A stretch of 64,000 nucleotides of DNA from Aedes albopictus (taxonomy: Eukaryota; Arthropoda; Insecta; Diptera; Culicidae). The stretch is taken from the NCBI RefSeq assembly GCF_035046485.1, contig NC_085136.1:298259080-298323079 (forward strand), given 5' to 3'. The notes below the pieces were generated by a model. That model did not search any database, was not told the DNA's origin, and saw only the letters and a program-made list of their open reading frames with translations. Made by a program: the position numbers and the translations under genes. Shown here piece by piece: positions 26,501-41,500 of this stretch; the stretch's first letter is position 1, and every line of letters begins with the position of its first letter.

Positions 26501-29500
26501 TGGCTTTCAAGGAGTTTCAGGAGGGGAGGGGCTTCAGGGGCGTTTTCGGGTGTTTTGGATTAGAATTGTCATTCAAATGACTAGCTGAGAAAATTATATG
26601 GAATATGGAAACACGAAACACCCCACAGTGGCCGGGAGCCGGACAAAACCTCAAAAATCGACTTCATTTTTTTATATTTCTAATATTTTTCTTACATTAT
26701 AGATACTTCAACTAAGAGAACCCCAAATTTTCAAGTCATTCAATCAAAAATTGGGTCTTGTAGATTTTTTCAAAGTTAAGGATTTGTGTGGTACTTTACT
26801 AGTGTTTATTGTCTCTATTGTATGAACTTTCTTCATGAGCTCGTCGTAAAACTTAGGAAGATTTAGATAATGTGACAATATTATTGGTGTTTTTGGGTAT
26901 GAATAACCATGACATTTCAGGATTTGTTTGGATTTGAATCACAAAATTATTATGTTTTTACAACATGCAAAAATATTGACTTTCATGAAATTTTGGAGAA
27001 AACTTCGTATTAAAGAGATCCAGTACATGTTTAGGAAACACAAGCAGGTGGGTGCTCCATTTAAAAACATTAAGCTAGAGAGGAGGGGGGTGATGACTAA
27101 GAATGATTAAGCCTTTATTTAATTAGGCACTACCTACATCTCGCATTGTTAAAGACCACCGAAAACAACTAACTCTTTAACCTACCTTTAAAATAAAATA
27201 AAGGGAAAAAACAACCGTAAAAAACATGTAACAATAACTACAAACCATTGCTCAATGGTTGGTGAACTGATCGTTTTTGCCTTTCTCGTTCACTAAGTGT
27301 ACTGGAAAGGCTATATGTTCACTCCAAAAACGACTTTTTGATAGAAGGCCCGGAGGGTCAAGTCACATATACCAATCAACTCAGCTCGATGAATTGAGGT
27401 GATGTCTGTGTGTGTACAAAAAAACTCACATCACTTTTTGGCAGTAAACCTCAACCGATTTTAATGACCGACGGTTCATTCGACGCGGAATCTGGTCCCA
27501 TTGTTTCCTATTGAAAATGGTTCGGATCGGTCCAGCCGTTCCGGAGTTATGGCCATTTACGTGTTCCGGATCAGTACCCTTGGAAGGGGCTATACATAAA
27601 AATGTAACAAACGCATACATGCGACACATCAAACTGCGGCATTTTGGATAACCTGATGAACAGTTAGCAAGAAAACAGTCTCAGACCATATCTGAACCGG
27701 TTGTGTTCCGGAACCGGTTCCGGATGTCCCGCCGGAAGCGGCCAAATATAAAAGTGAACCAAATCCATGCATGCGACACATCAAACTGCGGCATTTTCGA
27801 TAACCTGATGAGCAGTTAGCAAGAAAACAGTTTCAGATCACATCTGAACTGGTAGTGTTCCAGAACCGGTTCCGGATGTCCCGCCGGAAGTGGCCAAATA
27901 TAAAAACGAACCAAATCCATGCATGCGACTCATCAAAATGCGGCATTTTCGATAACCTGATGAGCAGTTAGCAGGAAAACAGTCTCAGACCATATCTCAA
28001 CCGGTAGTGTTCCGGAACCGGTTCCAGGTGTCCCGCCGGAAGTGGCCAAATATAAAAGTGAACCAAATCCATGCATGCGACACATCAAACTGCGGCATTT
28101 TCGATAACCTGATGAGCAGTTAGCAAGAAAACTGTCTTAGACGATATCTGAACCGGTAGTGTTCCGGAACCGGTTCCGGATGTCCCGCCGGAAGTGACCA
28201 AATATAAAAGTGAACCAAATACATGCATGCGACACATCAAATTGCGGCATTTTCGATAACCTGATGAGCAGTTAGCAAGAAAACAGTCTCAGACCATATC
28301 TCAACCGGTAGTGTTCCGGAACCGGTTCCGGGTGTCCTGCAGGAAGTGGCCAAATATAAAAGTGTATCAAATCCATGCATGCGACACATCAAACTGCGGC
28401 ATTTTCGATAACCTGATGAGCAGTTAGCAAGAAAACAGTCTCAGACCATATCTGAACTGGTAGTGCTTCGGAACCGGTTCCGGGTGCTCCGCCGGAAGTG
28501 GCCGTATATAAAAGTTGACAAAACTTTTGCATACGGCACATCAAATAACGGCTTTTTCGACAACTTGATGATCGGTTATTGAGGAAGTGGGCTAAAACCA
28601 CATTATGGACTGTCAGTAGTGCCAAAACTAGTTCCGGGTTTCCCTCCGAAAGCGGCTAAATATAAAATTGAGCCAAACCCATGGCTTTTTTGATAACCTA
28701 ATAAACTTTAGCAAACATATAGTCTCAGACTATTCAAGAGACTATCGGTAGTGTTCCGCAACCGATTCCGGCCCGGCAGTGAAACCAAACCCATGCATGC
28801 GATAGCTCAAATCACGGCTATTTAGGTAACATGTTGAACAGTTGCAAGAAAATAGACGCAAGCCATATCAGTGTGTTACGGAACCGATTACGGGTGTCCC
28901 GCCAGAAATGGTCAAATGTAAAAGACAACCAATACATGCGACATTTCAATGACTTTTTCAGTAACAAGATAAACGGTTAACCAACGAATAATCTCAGACC
29001 ATATTTGGGAGAACCGGTAGTGTTCCAGAACTGGTGACAAGACGAGTAACGCGTCGGAAGTGATGAAATATAGAAGGGAACTAAACCATAGCGGCGTTTT
29101 TGATAATCTAATGAACGGTCAACAAGAAAATAGTCTCAGGCCACATCTAGAACTTGTAATAATATTTCGGAATCGGTTGCGGGTGTTCCATCGGAAGTGA
29201 TTTAATAGAAGTGAACCAAAATCATGCATGCGATACATAAAATCGTGGCTTTTTCAAAAATTTGCCGAACGGTTAGCAAGAAAATAGCCTCAGAGCCGCA
29301 AAATTTAACAAAACCGATGCAAGCTGCACATCAAATAGCGGAATTATAAAGGTGAACAAAATAAATGTCAAAGCGATAAAACAAATTGTGGCTTTTTGAT
29401 AGCATGTAAACGTTGGGTAAGATTATAAGATTATATATGCAAGAGAACAAAATCGTGACCAAAGCGATATCTTCAAATCACACCATTTCAGATTCCTGCG

Positions 29501-32500
29501 GTGTAAATGTATAGTAGGATGGATCAACGTTTTATGGAAAAAATATAATTTAATCGCATAAACACCTTATACAGTTTTTCAATCTTCAATCTCCTTATGC
29601 TTTTGAAATTATTGCTCACAATTTGGGTGCGGCTGGATGAGCCCTCACTTTTCTTATTGCGATTGAAATTTGAATGGAAATGAAATTCAAGAATTTGAAT
29701 GCATTTATCTCGTGGGGAGGTCAAATTTTACATGAATCATGTTACCAATGATAACAAAATATAGCCTAAAGTGTGCTGAAATAAACATTGGCGAAGATCA
29801 CAAAGTGATCTGTGATTGTGAATACAGTTAACCTTCTTCATGCATTAGCTGCCGTAGTAAATGGAATGGGGTCATAATAACCCCAATACACGACTAGGGT
29901 TGAAATGGTAAAGCAGTCAACTGAGAGGTCTGTTATTTTTCAGCTCTGTTTTGCTGTTAAACATAACATCGGAATATGTATCAATAATGAGTTCGATGAT
30001 GGCTTTGTTAAAATTGTTGCTTTTCTATATGAAGTGTTTTCAGGATTCAGGAACATTTTGGCTAACGTCAACGAAAAGTTCATGAGTACATATTCGACGA
30101 GAAAGGCACTATCACCACTAGGTGGATTAATCTGGTTTTTTTCGATTAATCTTATTCGTTATAATTGCTCAAAAAGCATGGAAGCAATCTCTTCACGAAA
30201 TTCTATCGTAGTTTCAATATATAGTGACACAAATTCGTCGACATCTGCGCGCTTCTTTTCTACACCCTACACGCTACAGTTCAAAGCAGCAGTCATCAAT
30301 GAAAAGGAATTCACTAAACGGCGTAAAACGATACATTACTTGCTTTTAACCAAGACAATGTTTTATTATTTTTATCGCAATGTTATGAAACGAACATTTT
30401 ACGCTCTTTAGTGAAAAACCTTATATTTTCTTTTTTTTTATCAAAAATTTGAAGTTATATTGTATGTTATTCATGCATTTTCATTGAACACATGTCTTCT
30501 AAACGACACACATAGATAGAGATTTTGAAAATATTTGCTGCAGCTCTACTGTTTGTCAATATGATTACAACTTCCTACAATATTACGAATATGTATTGCC
30601 AATTCTTTATAGACAGGGTTATTTTGGTAGCTTCAATAAGTGAAAACAGAGATCGATGTACATTACAACCTGAACTCGGACGAGCATATATAAAGTCGTT
30701 GAAACGAGATTGATAACAAGTAGTTCAAATTTTATCAGTACACTATATGAGACTATCTAACCACATTTAAAATCTTTCACTCGCCTCCGTGTACCCACTG
30801 TAAAACATCATGTGGTGTATGGACGGTCCCCCTCACTTTTTGGTTTTTGATTTTTCATAAAATAACGAAGCAATATTTCAAAATCGGTTTTTGTGCACAT
30901 ATATAGTATTGATCAAGGTATCTCCTGATTTTTTTTTTCAGATGAAAAATGTTTTTAGTTTTTTCAGAAACCATTTTTAAACAAAATATCACAAAAAAAA
31001 TGGTTTCTGCAAAAACGAAAAACATTTTCCACCTGGAAAAAAAATCAGGAGATACCTTGATCCATACTCTACATGTGCACGAAACCCGATTTTGAAAATA
31101 TTGCGTCGTTATTTTATGAAAAATCAAAAACCAAAAAAAATTGAGGAAATGCTTCCAGTTTCGCCTTAAGAGTTAAGGGCCGTTTCTTCAACTACAGCAC
31201 CATCAACGTCCACTGCCCACACGAAGGGAGACCTGATGACGAGAAAGAAGCGTTCTACGCGTGACGTGAAAATCGTTGTCGGCGACATGAACGCGCAGGT
31301 AGGAAGGGAGGAAATGTACAGACCGGTAATCGGGCGAAACAGCCTGCACGCCGTATCGAATGATAACGGCCAGCGATTCGTAAACTTTGCAGCCTCCCGT
31401 GGTATGGTAGTCCGAAGCACCTTCTTCCCCCGCAAAGAAATCCACAAAGCCGCATGGAGATCACCCGACCACCAAACAGAAAACCAAATCGACCACGTTC
31501 TAATCGACGGTAAATTCTTCTCAGATATAACCAATGTCCGCACATACCGCAGTGCGAATTCAGAAGATTCGGATCACTACTTAGTCATTGTATGCATGCG
31601 CTCAAAACTATCGAAGTCGAACGCCGCGGCTCAACATCGAGCAGCTGCATAACTTAGAAGTGGCTCAAGACTACGCGCAGCAGTTAGCAGTGGCCCTACC
31701 AATGGAAGAGCAGCTTGGCGCAGCTACACTTGAAAATGGCTGGAGGGATATCCGATCCGCCATAGGTAGTACCTCGGCTACAGCACTAGGCTTCGCGACT
31801 CCGAATCACAGAAACGACTGGTACGACGGCGAATGTGAACAGTTGAAAAACGAGAAGAATGCAGCATGGGCGAGAATGCTGCAACACCGTACGAGAGCGA
31901 ATGAGGCACGTTATAGGCAAGCGCAGCACATGTAAAACTCAGTCTTCCGGAGGAAGAAGCGCCAGCAGGAAGAACGAGATCGCGAAGCGATGGAAGAGCT
32001 GTACCGCGCTAAGGATACACGAAAGTTCTACGAGAACCGCTCGCGCACTCGCGCAGAGGCTTTGTACCACAAGACGACATGTGTCGAAATAATCACGGGA
32101 ATATTCTCACGAGCGAGCGTGAGGTGGTGGCAGCATTACGATGAGCACCTCAATGGCGACGTTGCAAGCACCGATGGTGGCGCGGTAACCGATCTAGGAG
32201 CAGTGTTGTTGAGTTCCGAGAGAATCAGTGAGAGACACTGATATTTTTTCGCTGTTTGAAACAACCGATTCGATCGATGTGTTGGTACAGCCTACATACA
32301 CTGCCACTCAGGAAATGAACAAGTTTTCACGTTTGATGGATACGTTCATTCAGCCGCACCAACTGAATAAACAGACCGGCAGCAACATCATGATTCTCTC
32401 ACGCATTGATCGAAGTCGGTTGTAAATATTGCGGTGCTCAATCACTTGGCGATAATTTTCGCAGATGATTGCTGAGTGCGTTCATTTTGATCGAATCTAT

Positions 32501-35500
32501 TTCTTCCAAAAGTTCTTGTTGGTGTAGTCATTAAGCAGCAATCGGCAGGCATGTTTCACGTTTCCTATGAACTCAAAGCACCATAATTCTGCATTAGTGG
32601 AAATCTAACCAGTTGTATTTTTAATTATATAATAAAAGGCGTGGGGGGTGATAGATTAAATGAGGAAGGGGAGGGTTTCCTCTGCAACGACCGCGACGAC
32701 TGACGACCGACATATCATAGAGCTGGGGCACAGAGCTGACAAGCATAAGTTGTGGTGTTGTATGTTAAAAGCTTTGTTTGTCATTGGTGACGTCAACCTC
32801 GACATAAACCTATCATTGACCTGTTTTTATTCTGGTCACCAAACCCAACATAGACCCAACCATTACACGATGTAGATTCAACAGTGACCCAACATTCCGT
32901 AAAATTCAATCCGTCTTTGACCTGATATCCGATTTTTTTTTCAGTCTGGCGGAATTTGCTGCGTTCCTGTGGGGTTAGGGGCTGTCCATAAACCACGTGG
33001 TCATGAGGGGGGGAGGGGGGCGGGTTCGGCCAATGACTATTTTGTATGGACAAATAAAAAAATTTGTATGGACTAATGACCACGCGGGGGGGGGGGGGGG
33101 GGGGGGGTTTGAAATGTCCCAAAAAAATGACCACGTGGTTTATGGACAGCCCCTTAACATTGCGTGCTGCACACGGTGTGGCGCGGTTGCGGTGCGGTAG
33201 CGTTGCATTCTCGTGTGCATCCTCCCATTTGATTGTGTGTTACTCAGGACGCACTTGCGTGTACTCGCCGCCCGTGCATCAGCTTCTTAATAGCCTTCTA
33301 TTTGATGGATGCTCTGGTTGACTGAAATCGTTTTAAGTTGTTTAGAAGCCAACTTGAGGGAAAAGATTTGTTGGTTGCTGTTCAAATGGATTGAGAGGTG
33401 CCGCTGAAAAAAATAAAAGATTTTGTTCCTCGTATAAAAAAGATGCAGCATATTCGTCGCTCCGTGTCAATTCAATCATCAAAGTAATCCATAGTTATAT
33501 TATCTCAAAATCGACAATTTTGTTCAAACATCAGCGTTTTCCTGGTCAATTTTGAGTCATACAGTGTATTTCCAGTCGATTAATGCGATAATCGGACGAT
33601 AAATGGCTACACACTGCGCTTCCGAAAATTATCAGACTGCGATAGAAATTGATTCGATCAAGACATAAAACATGCAGGAAACAATCGGATCGGAAAACGA
33701 TAATGAATTACCGATTGGCATAGGCGACTCTATCAGTTCATAACAAATACATGCGATGATGAACACTCGTTTAAATGACAGCAGTACAAGATCACTCAGT
33801 ATTCATTCAAAGTTTGAGTTACTGTACCAGTTTTCAAACACAAAGGTGATGCCAGACCCTTTTGTGTGCGTGTTGATTGAGTGCGGAAAGAGTGGTTACT
33901 GATCGGGTTTTGAACTGAGTGAAAACATCCTTGTCTAGGAGTACGTGCGCAGGACGAAAGATTTTCAGCCCCTAACCTACAAGAGATTGAGGGGGAGGTT
34001 AGTCGGTTGAAAAACAACAAAGCCGCTAGAGCAGATCAACTACCAAGCGAGTTACTAAAACACGATGGAGAAGCACTGGTGAGAGCACTACACTGGGTCA
34101 TTACCAAGATTTGGGAGGAGGAAGTATTACCGGAGGAATGGATGGAAGGTATCGTGTGTCCCATCTACGAAAAGGGTGGCAAGTTGGATTGCTGGAACTA
34201 TCGCGCGATCACACTACTGAGCACTGCCTACTAGGTACTCTCTCAAATTTTATGCCGCCGTCTATCACCGATTGCAAGAGAGTTCGTGGGGCAATATCTT
34301 TCAGGATTCATGGGTGAACGCGCTACATCGGACCAGATGTTCGCCATCCGCCAGGTGTTGCAGAAATGCCGTGAATACAACGTGCCCACACATCACTTGT
34401 TCATCTATTCCAAGTCGGCGTATGATACAATCGATCGAGAACAGCTAAGATGATGTTTCGGTTCTTTTTTAATTCTCATTAAATGTTTTCGTTCGTTAAA
34501 GCAAATAACACAGGCATACCAACAAGTTAATGCTTCGAGAGTGAGACAAACGCATTCCATCAGCTTGTAATGCACATAAAACGGAAGCTTGCTTTAGGTT
34601 GCTATTGTCAACAATATTTTGCGGCATGCGACCAGTGTAAGTATCAACATCAACTGTTCACTGAACCCATGCCGACTAATAGCATTAAGAAAAGCAAACG
34701 GTAGTAACGACTGTCGCCTCCAAATGTATGCACCATTTGTATTCATCAGCCAAAACCAACAATACCAATATATATGACGACATCATATTTTCAAAAGTGG
34801 ACACATTTGTTCCTCTTACTATCTCATTTGAAGGCCATTTAGATGCTCCCACATGATCCCCGCGTATTTGAAAACATGTCAATCTTTCATACTGCATTGT
34901 AAAGACAGCCTCAAATGCACAAAATGCTTCATCATTATTTTCGTCCATTATGTGGGTACCTCCATACAATAGGTGAAGCAATTACGACCTCGATTTCAAT
35001 CTTGATCCGAACACTTTCAACCAGATTGGACGTGCAGTGCACCCTTGTTAGGCGCTGCTGAAAATATTTGTTTGTACATTTAAATTGGACAAAAATAAAT
35101 CAAGCCAACCGTTACCAGTCCTACTGGAAACGGTAAGGCACAGTATCCCACTAACGATTTCATCTGGAGCGATGACACTGCAGAAATCATTGACCGGGTC
35201 GACGAGATTCCTACTTTCATATGATCACCTCTGATCTCTGTCTGAAAGTAAAATTTTCCATCGCCTGGACAGACAGTCAGTCATCAGCGCGGGGTGGTTC
35301 TGTGGTGTCCCATCGCAGCCATCAACCAAACTCATCTCAACAGCTGATTGCGTAAAAAGTTTAGACGCTTTTTGTTTAACGATGTTGGGGTCTTGGTATA
35401 AAATGCGGCTCAGTGCTGGAATACTCACTAGCTTGAATGTTGAAGTAAACAGCTTAACCCTCCTTGTGCATCAGGGTTGTTTTTGACCCCAACCGTACAC

Positions 35501-38500
35501 TATGTTAGCGAGCTGCTCCCAATGTGATGCATTAGGAGGAACTTTAAAACCATGATACCCATGGAAATTTAATCACTCTTACGCCTGTTGTGTGTAGCTC
35601 AAACTAAAATCTGTTTCAATAAATTCCAAATGTAATTTTAAAATGTAACTACGTGTTTTTCTTTGCAGCATTGCAAACTTCATTCAGTTGGCGCATTCAT
35701 TTCATATTCGCAGTTTTGATGAACCTAATTTCTGATACGGGTGGCGCATTGTACCCCACTCACCTATGGTGTTCTGCACATGTCCCATCTTTTCCATTGC
35801 TATCACTACTGTCTGTAACAGGTGTCATCAACTGTCACTACTGATGAAGCGGCCGGCGAGGCCCGAAGAATCTGACTTTGTTGCAAACATTTTTCGTTGA
35901 CTCGCCGGGTCGGTCAACCAGCGCGCCGCGCCGGGTGACTGACTGGAACCGGTTGCAAATGTTGTATCATCCGAAAAACCGGAAGAAAAAGTGCGCTCAT
36001 TTCCGATCCTTAAATCAATTACGGCAGCAGCTAAGCGGCAGCTGGCTACTGCTTCATAGCCGTCATTCTTTATGACTTTTCAGTGAGATGTGATTATGTT
36101 GGACACCATTACGGGACGACTGGTGACGGACGGGTCAACAGAGCATAACCAACTAGTGGTGGCGAAAGTTTTCTGGAGGTTGCTGAGAAGTTGCTGGGGT
36201 CATCACACCATATGACCGATGAGTGGGCGCGCTTCAGTTTTTGCATTTGAAGAGAGTGCGATAAGGATTTTTGTTTTGGTTAAGACTTTGTCTACTCGTG
36301 AATGTCCGTCAGCTGTCGTCATTAGCACATGTGTGCTAAAGGGCCAGCGCTTACTGTAAGATAGGGTTATCTTCATGTATGTACCTTCAAAACAAAAGGT
36401 CTCTTTCATTTTTTTTTATTGTCTCTCGTACAGTAACTGCCTCTAAGCAAAACTAAGCTCTGCAGTCCTTTGGCACCATAGCTAACATATAGGAAGAAAG
36501 TTCAATGAACATCCAATTCGTTGTCTGTTTTTGTTATGACTCAGTCAATTTTGAACCAATTCACATGAAAATTTTTATACAGAAAGACATGGTCAACACT
36601 ATTGACGCGGACGGCTGCTTTAAAATTTTGCTGTCACGGAAAAAATCAATGTCGATGGTATACGAAATTATGTTGTGAAAATGGTGAACAGACTGAAATA
36701 GAGTCAATTGAGGAATAGTTTAAATCTGTTTTAAAAATCAATTTATAATCCAGCGCAAGTGGAGTTAGTTTATTCGAGTGAAATGAAGACTAAGATGATA
36801 ATTCGGGAGCGCTCCACCGTAGAGCGATTTGAGATTTAGACGGTGGCGTTGAACAAAACTGAAAGTGAAAATGTAAATACACATCTAAAATTCACTTGTA
36901 AATAATAAATGTTGTATCATTTTTAAATGCTTTTGGGGTTTCTATGCAGAAATCATACCCTTGAAAATGTTCATATTTTTAGAGTAATCCCTCTATGGTT
37001 GGATTTTCGGTCCGGATAAACTATAAGCGGGGTGATACTATTGCATCCGACGTTTCTACCCTTGGTTTGGGTTTTCTTCAGGGAGGTCTAAAAAAACGTG
37101 TGTTTTATTACCAGTTTTAAATTTTGCTAAAGAACTAGTTTTTTTTTTTAAATCTCACTATAGGGATATTGTTACGTTTGTATCGCCGGTTGCTTGGCGT
37201 AGGGCTATCGGGTTTGGTGAATTTAAGCTTGTGTTGGCTATTTGTGGGTAGATGGTGAGGGTGTAGTTTACAATAATTTGTTTTACTACTGTGCCGAACC
37301 CTGTCATGGCGTCTAGACACTGAATACTGGTTTTAGTAGAAATGCTAATGAAGAATTGTTGGGAGATTGTTGAAATGTCTCTCTCAGTTACGTGAGACGA
37401 TGTGTGTGAAGTTGGACTGGTATCTATGTCTGTGGGGTAGTGTTGTGGTTTATTGCTGTTGATCATCTGTTGGTTGTTGATTGTCGGGGATAAATGTGCT
37501 GGGGTGCTGTGGTGGCGGCAGGTTTGTTTGGGTTCTCTTGACTTGTTTTGCTGCTATTGTTTGTAGACGCCCGCAGTATATGGAGCTGAGACCTTCTACG
37601 ACGGTGCGGTGGTTCACTGTGCGGGGGGTATTGTAGATGTGGAAACATTCTAGCAAGGGCAGCGTTGTTCTGTTGTGTTTCCACATCTACAATATCCCCC
37701 GCCCAGTGAATCACCGCACCGAAGTAGAAGGCCTCAGCTCCATATACTGCGGGCTTCTACGAACAATAGCAGCAAAATAAGTCAAGAGAACTCAAACAAA
37801 CCTGCCGCCACCTCAGCACCCCAGCACATCCAACCCCGACAACCAACAACCAACAGATGATCAACAGCAATAAACCACAACACTACCCCACAGACAATAG
37901 ATGCCAGTCCAACTTCACACACATCGTCTCACGTAACTGAGAGAGACATTTCAACAATCTCCCAACAATTCTTCCACTAAACCAGTATTCAGTATCTAGA
38001 CGCCATGATAGTGTTCAGCGCAGCGGTAAAACAAATTATTGTAAACTACACCCTCACCATCTACCCACAAATAGCCAACACAAGCTTAAATTCACCAAAC
38101 CCGACAGCCCTACGCCAAGCAACCGGCGATACAAACGTACCGGTATCCCTATAGTGAGATTTTTCAAAAAAAAAAAACTAGTTCATTAGCAAAATTTAAA
38201 ACTGGTAATAAAACACACGTTTTTTAGACCTCCCTGAAGAAGACCCAAACCAAGGGTCGAAACGTCGGATGACATAGTATCACCCCGCTTATAATTTATT
38301 CGGACCGAAAAGCCAACCATAGAGGGATAACTCTGCCAATGCGTCGGTCGTTTCCACAATCAGTTCATATTTTCGTTTAGAGCGTGTATAGGTTTTTCTT
38401 TTCAATCTCGCATCAGAGAGCGAGCAAAGGCGCTCAATCCTAGGCTTTATAGCCATGACCAAAATACATGTATCCCATCCCAGGAGAAAAACCACTAGCA

Positions 38501-41500
38501 AGAAAGGAGTGTGCATTAACCTTCTTAGCGACGCAAGAAACTGAATTCCCTTAATATGAAACGGTTGGTACGGTTGTCCCCGTTTCTTCCGTTTCTTCCT
38601 TTAACAAATTCAAATCATTAAGTTAATCATACTATTCATACGTGGATAATCTGATTGCCTGATGTGCTGCAAATATTAGAAAGATTCAGAAAGGTATAAA
38701 AGGGGCTTTAAAGAAAACTTGTTGGGGTATAAGGTGTTTAAGGGTTTCAGGTGACATTAAGGATACATCCTCTGGAACGCCCATGCCACACCCTCAAGTC
38801 CCATGGAACGCTCCTGAAACCTCTTGAGAACCCTTGAAATAGCTCTACAATACCCCTGAAACCCCTCGATCCTGAGACCCCTGATACTCCAATGAATCCC
38901 AGAAATGCTTATGAAACCCACAGACGCATCATGGAATACCTTTTTGCCTTTCTCGTACACTAAGTGTACTGGAAGGGCTATATGTTCACTCCAAAAATGA
39001 CTTTTTGATTTAAGGCCCGGAGGGTCGAGTCACATATACCAATCGACTCAAATCGACGAATTGAGGTGATGTCTTTTTTTTCCTTCTAAACCATAGGGGG
39101 ATAAATCTGCTCATCAGACACCCTAACAGGAAGGTTAGGGTAGTGTGGGATTAAGGCCGTCTTCTACAACGCCAGTAGAAGCCAGGACTACTCTCTCCTC
39201 GACCCACTAAAACACATTCCTATGGTCGCCAAACCCTACGTCTCTCCGGAACCACCAAGAAGGTATTGCTTCAGAGAGGGGCTAGTGCATATCGCACCCT
39301 CAAGGTTAGCTGCCGTAGCCTAGCAGCAACGAACATCGATGACTAGCTCTGGAGAGTCCATCACGATAGCTTGCTGGCGCTTAGCCAGTTTCTCGAGTGG
39401 TCCTAGCCACTCCCTTTGTCCTCGGAAGGCGGGCAGGGTCAACCCCGCCCGCGCCCTACTGCTGAGCGGACATCAAGAACTGATGCCCACATGCAACCCG
39501 ATCTGGCCTGCCCGTAAGGAAGGGTATCACTACCCTTCAGGCCCTATCAGATGCATCCGTAGGTTGCAGACAGCAGGGTCTCACCTACCCCGACCCTTGC
39601 CGGGGACCCCTTTCGAACCCAGTAGACTGACGCCACGACAGCACCGCTACCGGGACTTCCTCTCCGCGGCCACTTAATCGCTATAAGGGTCGATCTCGAC
39701 CGCAGGGCACCGGTATGACCTACGAAGCCGACTTCGAACCCCTGGACCACCTCTTGTACTGCATCTGGACTAGCCATTCTCCGAGTCCACGCGCCACCTC
39801 CTCTGTAGCTCCCAGACGATATGGGTGATAGCCGTTGAAACGGCATTCCAGCTAATCTCATCCCTACACATTCTCTGGACCAAGTTGTCCGGAGTTGTGT
39901 CCTCCCCGCATGTGGCAAGCATGCGGTCACGCATTGTGCGAAAACGCGGGCACACGAACAAAACGTGTTCCGCCGTTTCCTCTAAACCATTGCACACTGG
40001 GCATTCGGGAGAATCCGCATGCCCGAAACGGTTTAGATACTGTCGGAAGCAACCATGACCTGTAAGGACCTGTGTCAGGTGGAATGAAACTTCCCCATGG
40101 CGCCTATTAATCCAACTATCTACCCTCTACTGTCCCACGCGCGCTGCCATTTGACCATAGAGGCCATCCTGACAGTCTTGCGTATGCCTCTTGTGCCGCG
40201 CATTTCGAAGCACTCCATGTCCTCACTGATAAGAATGCTGATAGGCACCATACCAGTAATGACACAGAGAGCATCGTGTGACACGGTACGGTACGCGCTT
40301 GCAACCCTCAGACACATAAGCCTGTAAGTACTTTCCAGTTTCCGTCGGTAGCATTCAGTACTTAGCGCGGTACCCCACGCCGGGCCGCCATACCTAAGTA
40401 TGGACGTAGCAACACTAGCCAGAAGCTTGCGCTTACTGGCGTACACCGCTGAGCTATTGGACATCATCCGGGACAGTGCCGCAATAGCTGTGGAGGCTCT
40501 TTTACAGGCATAATCGACGTGGCTACCGGAGGTAAGCTTATCGTCGATCATCACGCCCAAGTGCTTGACAGAGCGCTTCGACAGGATAGTGCACTCTCCT
40601 ACACTGATCTCCGTCTGCTGCGCCGACTGCATGTTGTTAACAACCGTCACCTCTGTCTTGTGGTGAGCCAGCTCCATGTTCGTGGACCGCATCCACGCCT
40701 CCACAACCTTGATCGAGTGGTCGGTAGTCAACTTCACCTCCTCGATCGTTTCACCGTAGACTTCGTGTAGGATCGTAGTAGTCATAGATTTAAGTAGGTA
40801 CTGATGTTTGTATAATAAAGAATCATTCCTATTCAAACCACCAATCTGGAAGGACGTTCTTACAACTGGCGACGACGGAGAAATTTCGGAAGGAAGAAAG
40901 AAGAAAGGAATCAATAGAAGTGCACGCGGCCTGAAGAGAGAATCGGAAGCGAAAATCTGGCGGAATTAGGAAGTGGCCTGGACCGGAAGCCTGAATCAGA
41001 AGTTGGAAACAATCTGAACAAAACCGAATATGGCTTGGTCGACGGTATGTAAATATTTCCATGGTTACAAAATAAAAAAAAAATCTTGAATTTCGGAAAA
41101 TGTGATTTCACATATTTTGGCACCCGTTGGCAATTCTCGGGTTGGAAAATGATACATAGGAATCAAGGGCGATCCCTAGGATTCTGGCAGAACTCGAATT
41201 CTGAATGAGAGTTTGCTATACCACCCGGAGGCGATCCTCGGGTGTAAATAAAACCTAGAGGCGATCCTCAGGTTGAGAAAGAACACCTAGAGGCGATCCT
41301 CAGGTTGTAAATAATCTAGAGGCGATCCTCAGATTATATTGAAAAACCTAGAGGCGATCCTCAGGTTATAAAATAAATCTGTAGGCGATCCTCAGATTTT
41401 GAAGGAAACCTGGAGGCGATCCTCAGGTTATAGAATTGAATCTGGAGGCGATCCTCAGGTTGTATAACTAATCTGGAGGCGATCCTCAGATTATATAATT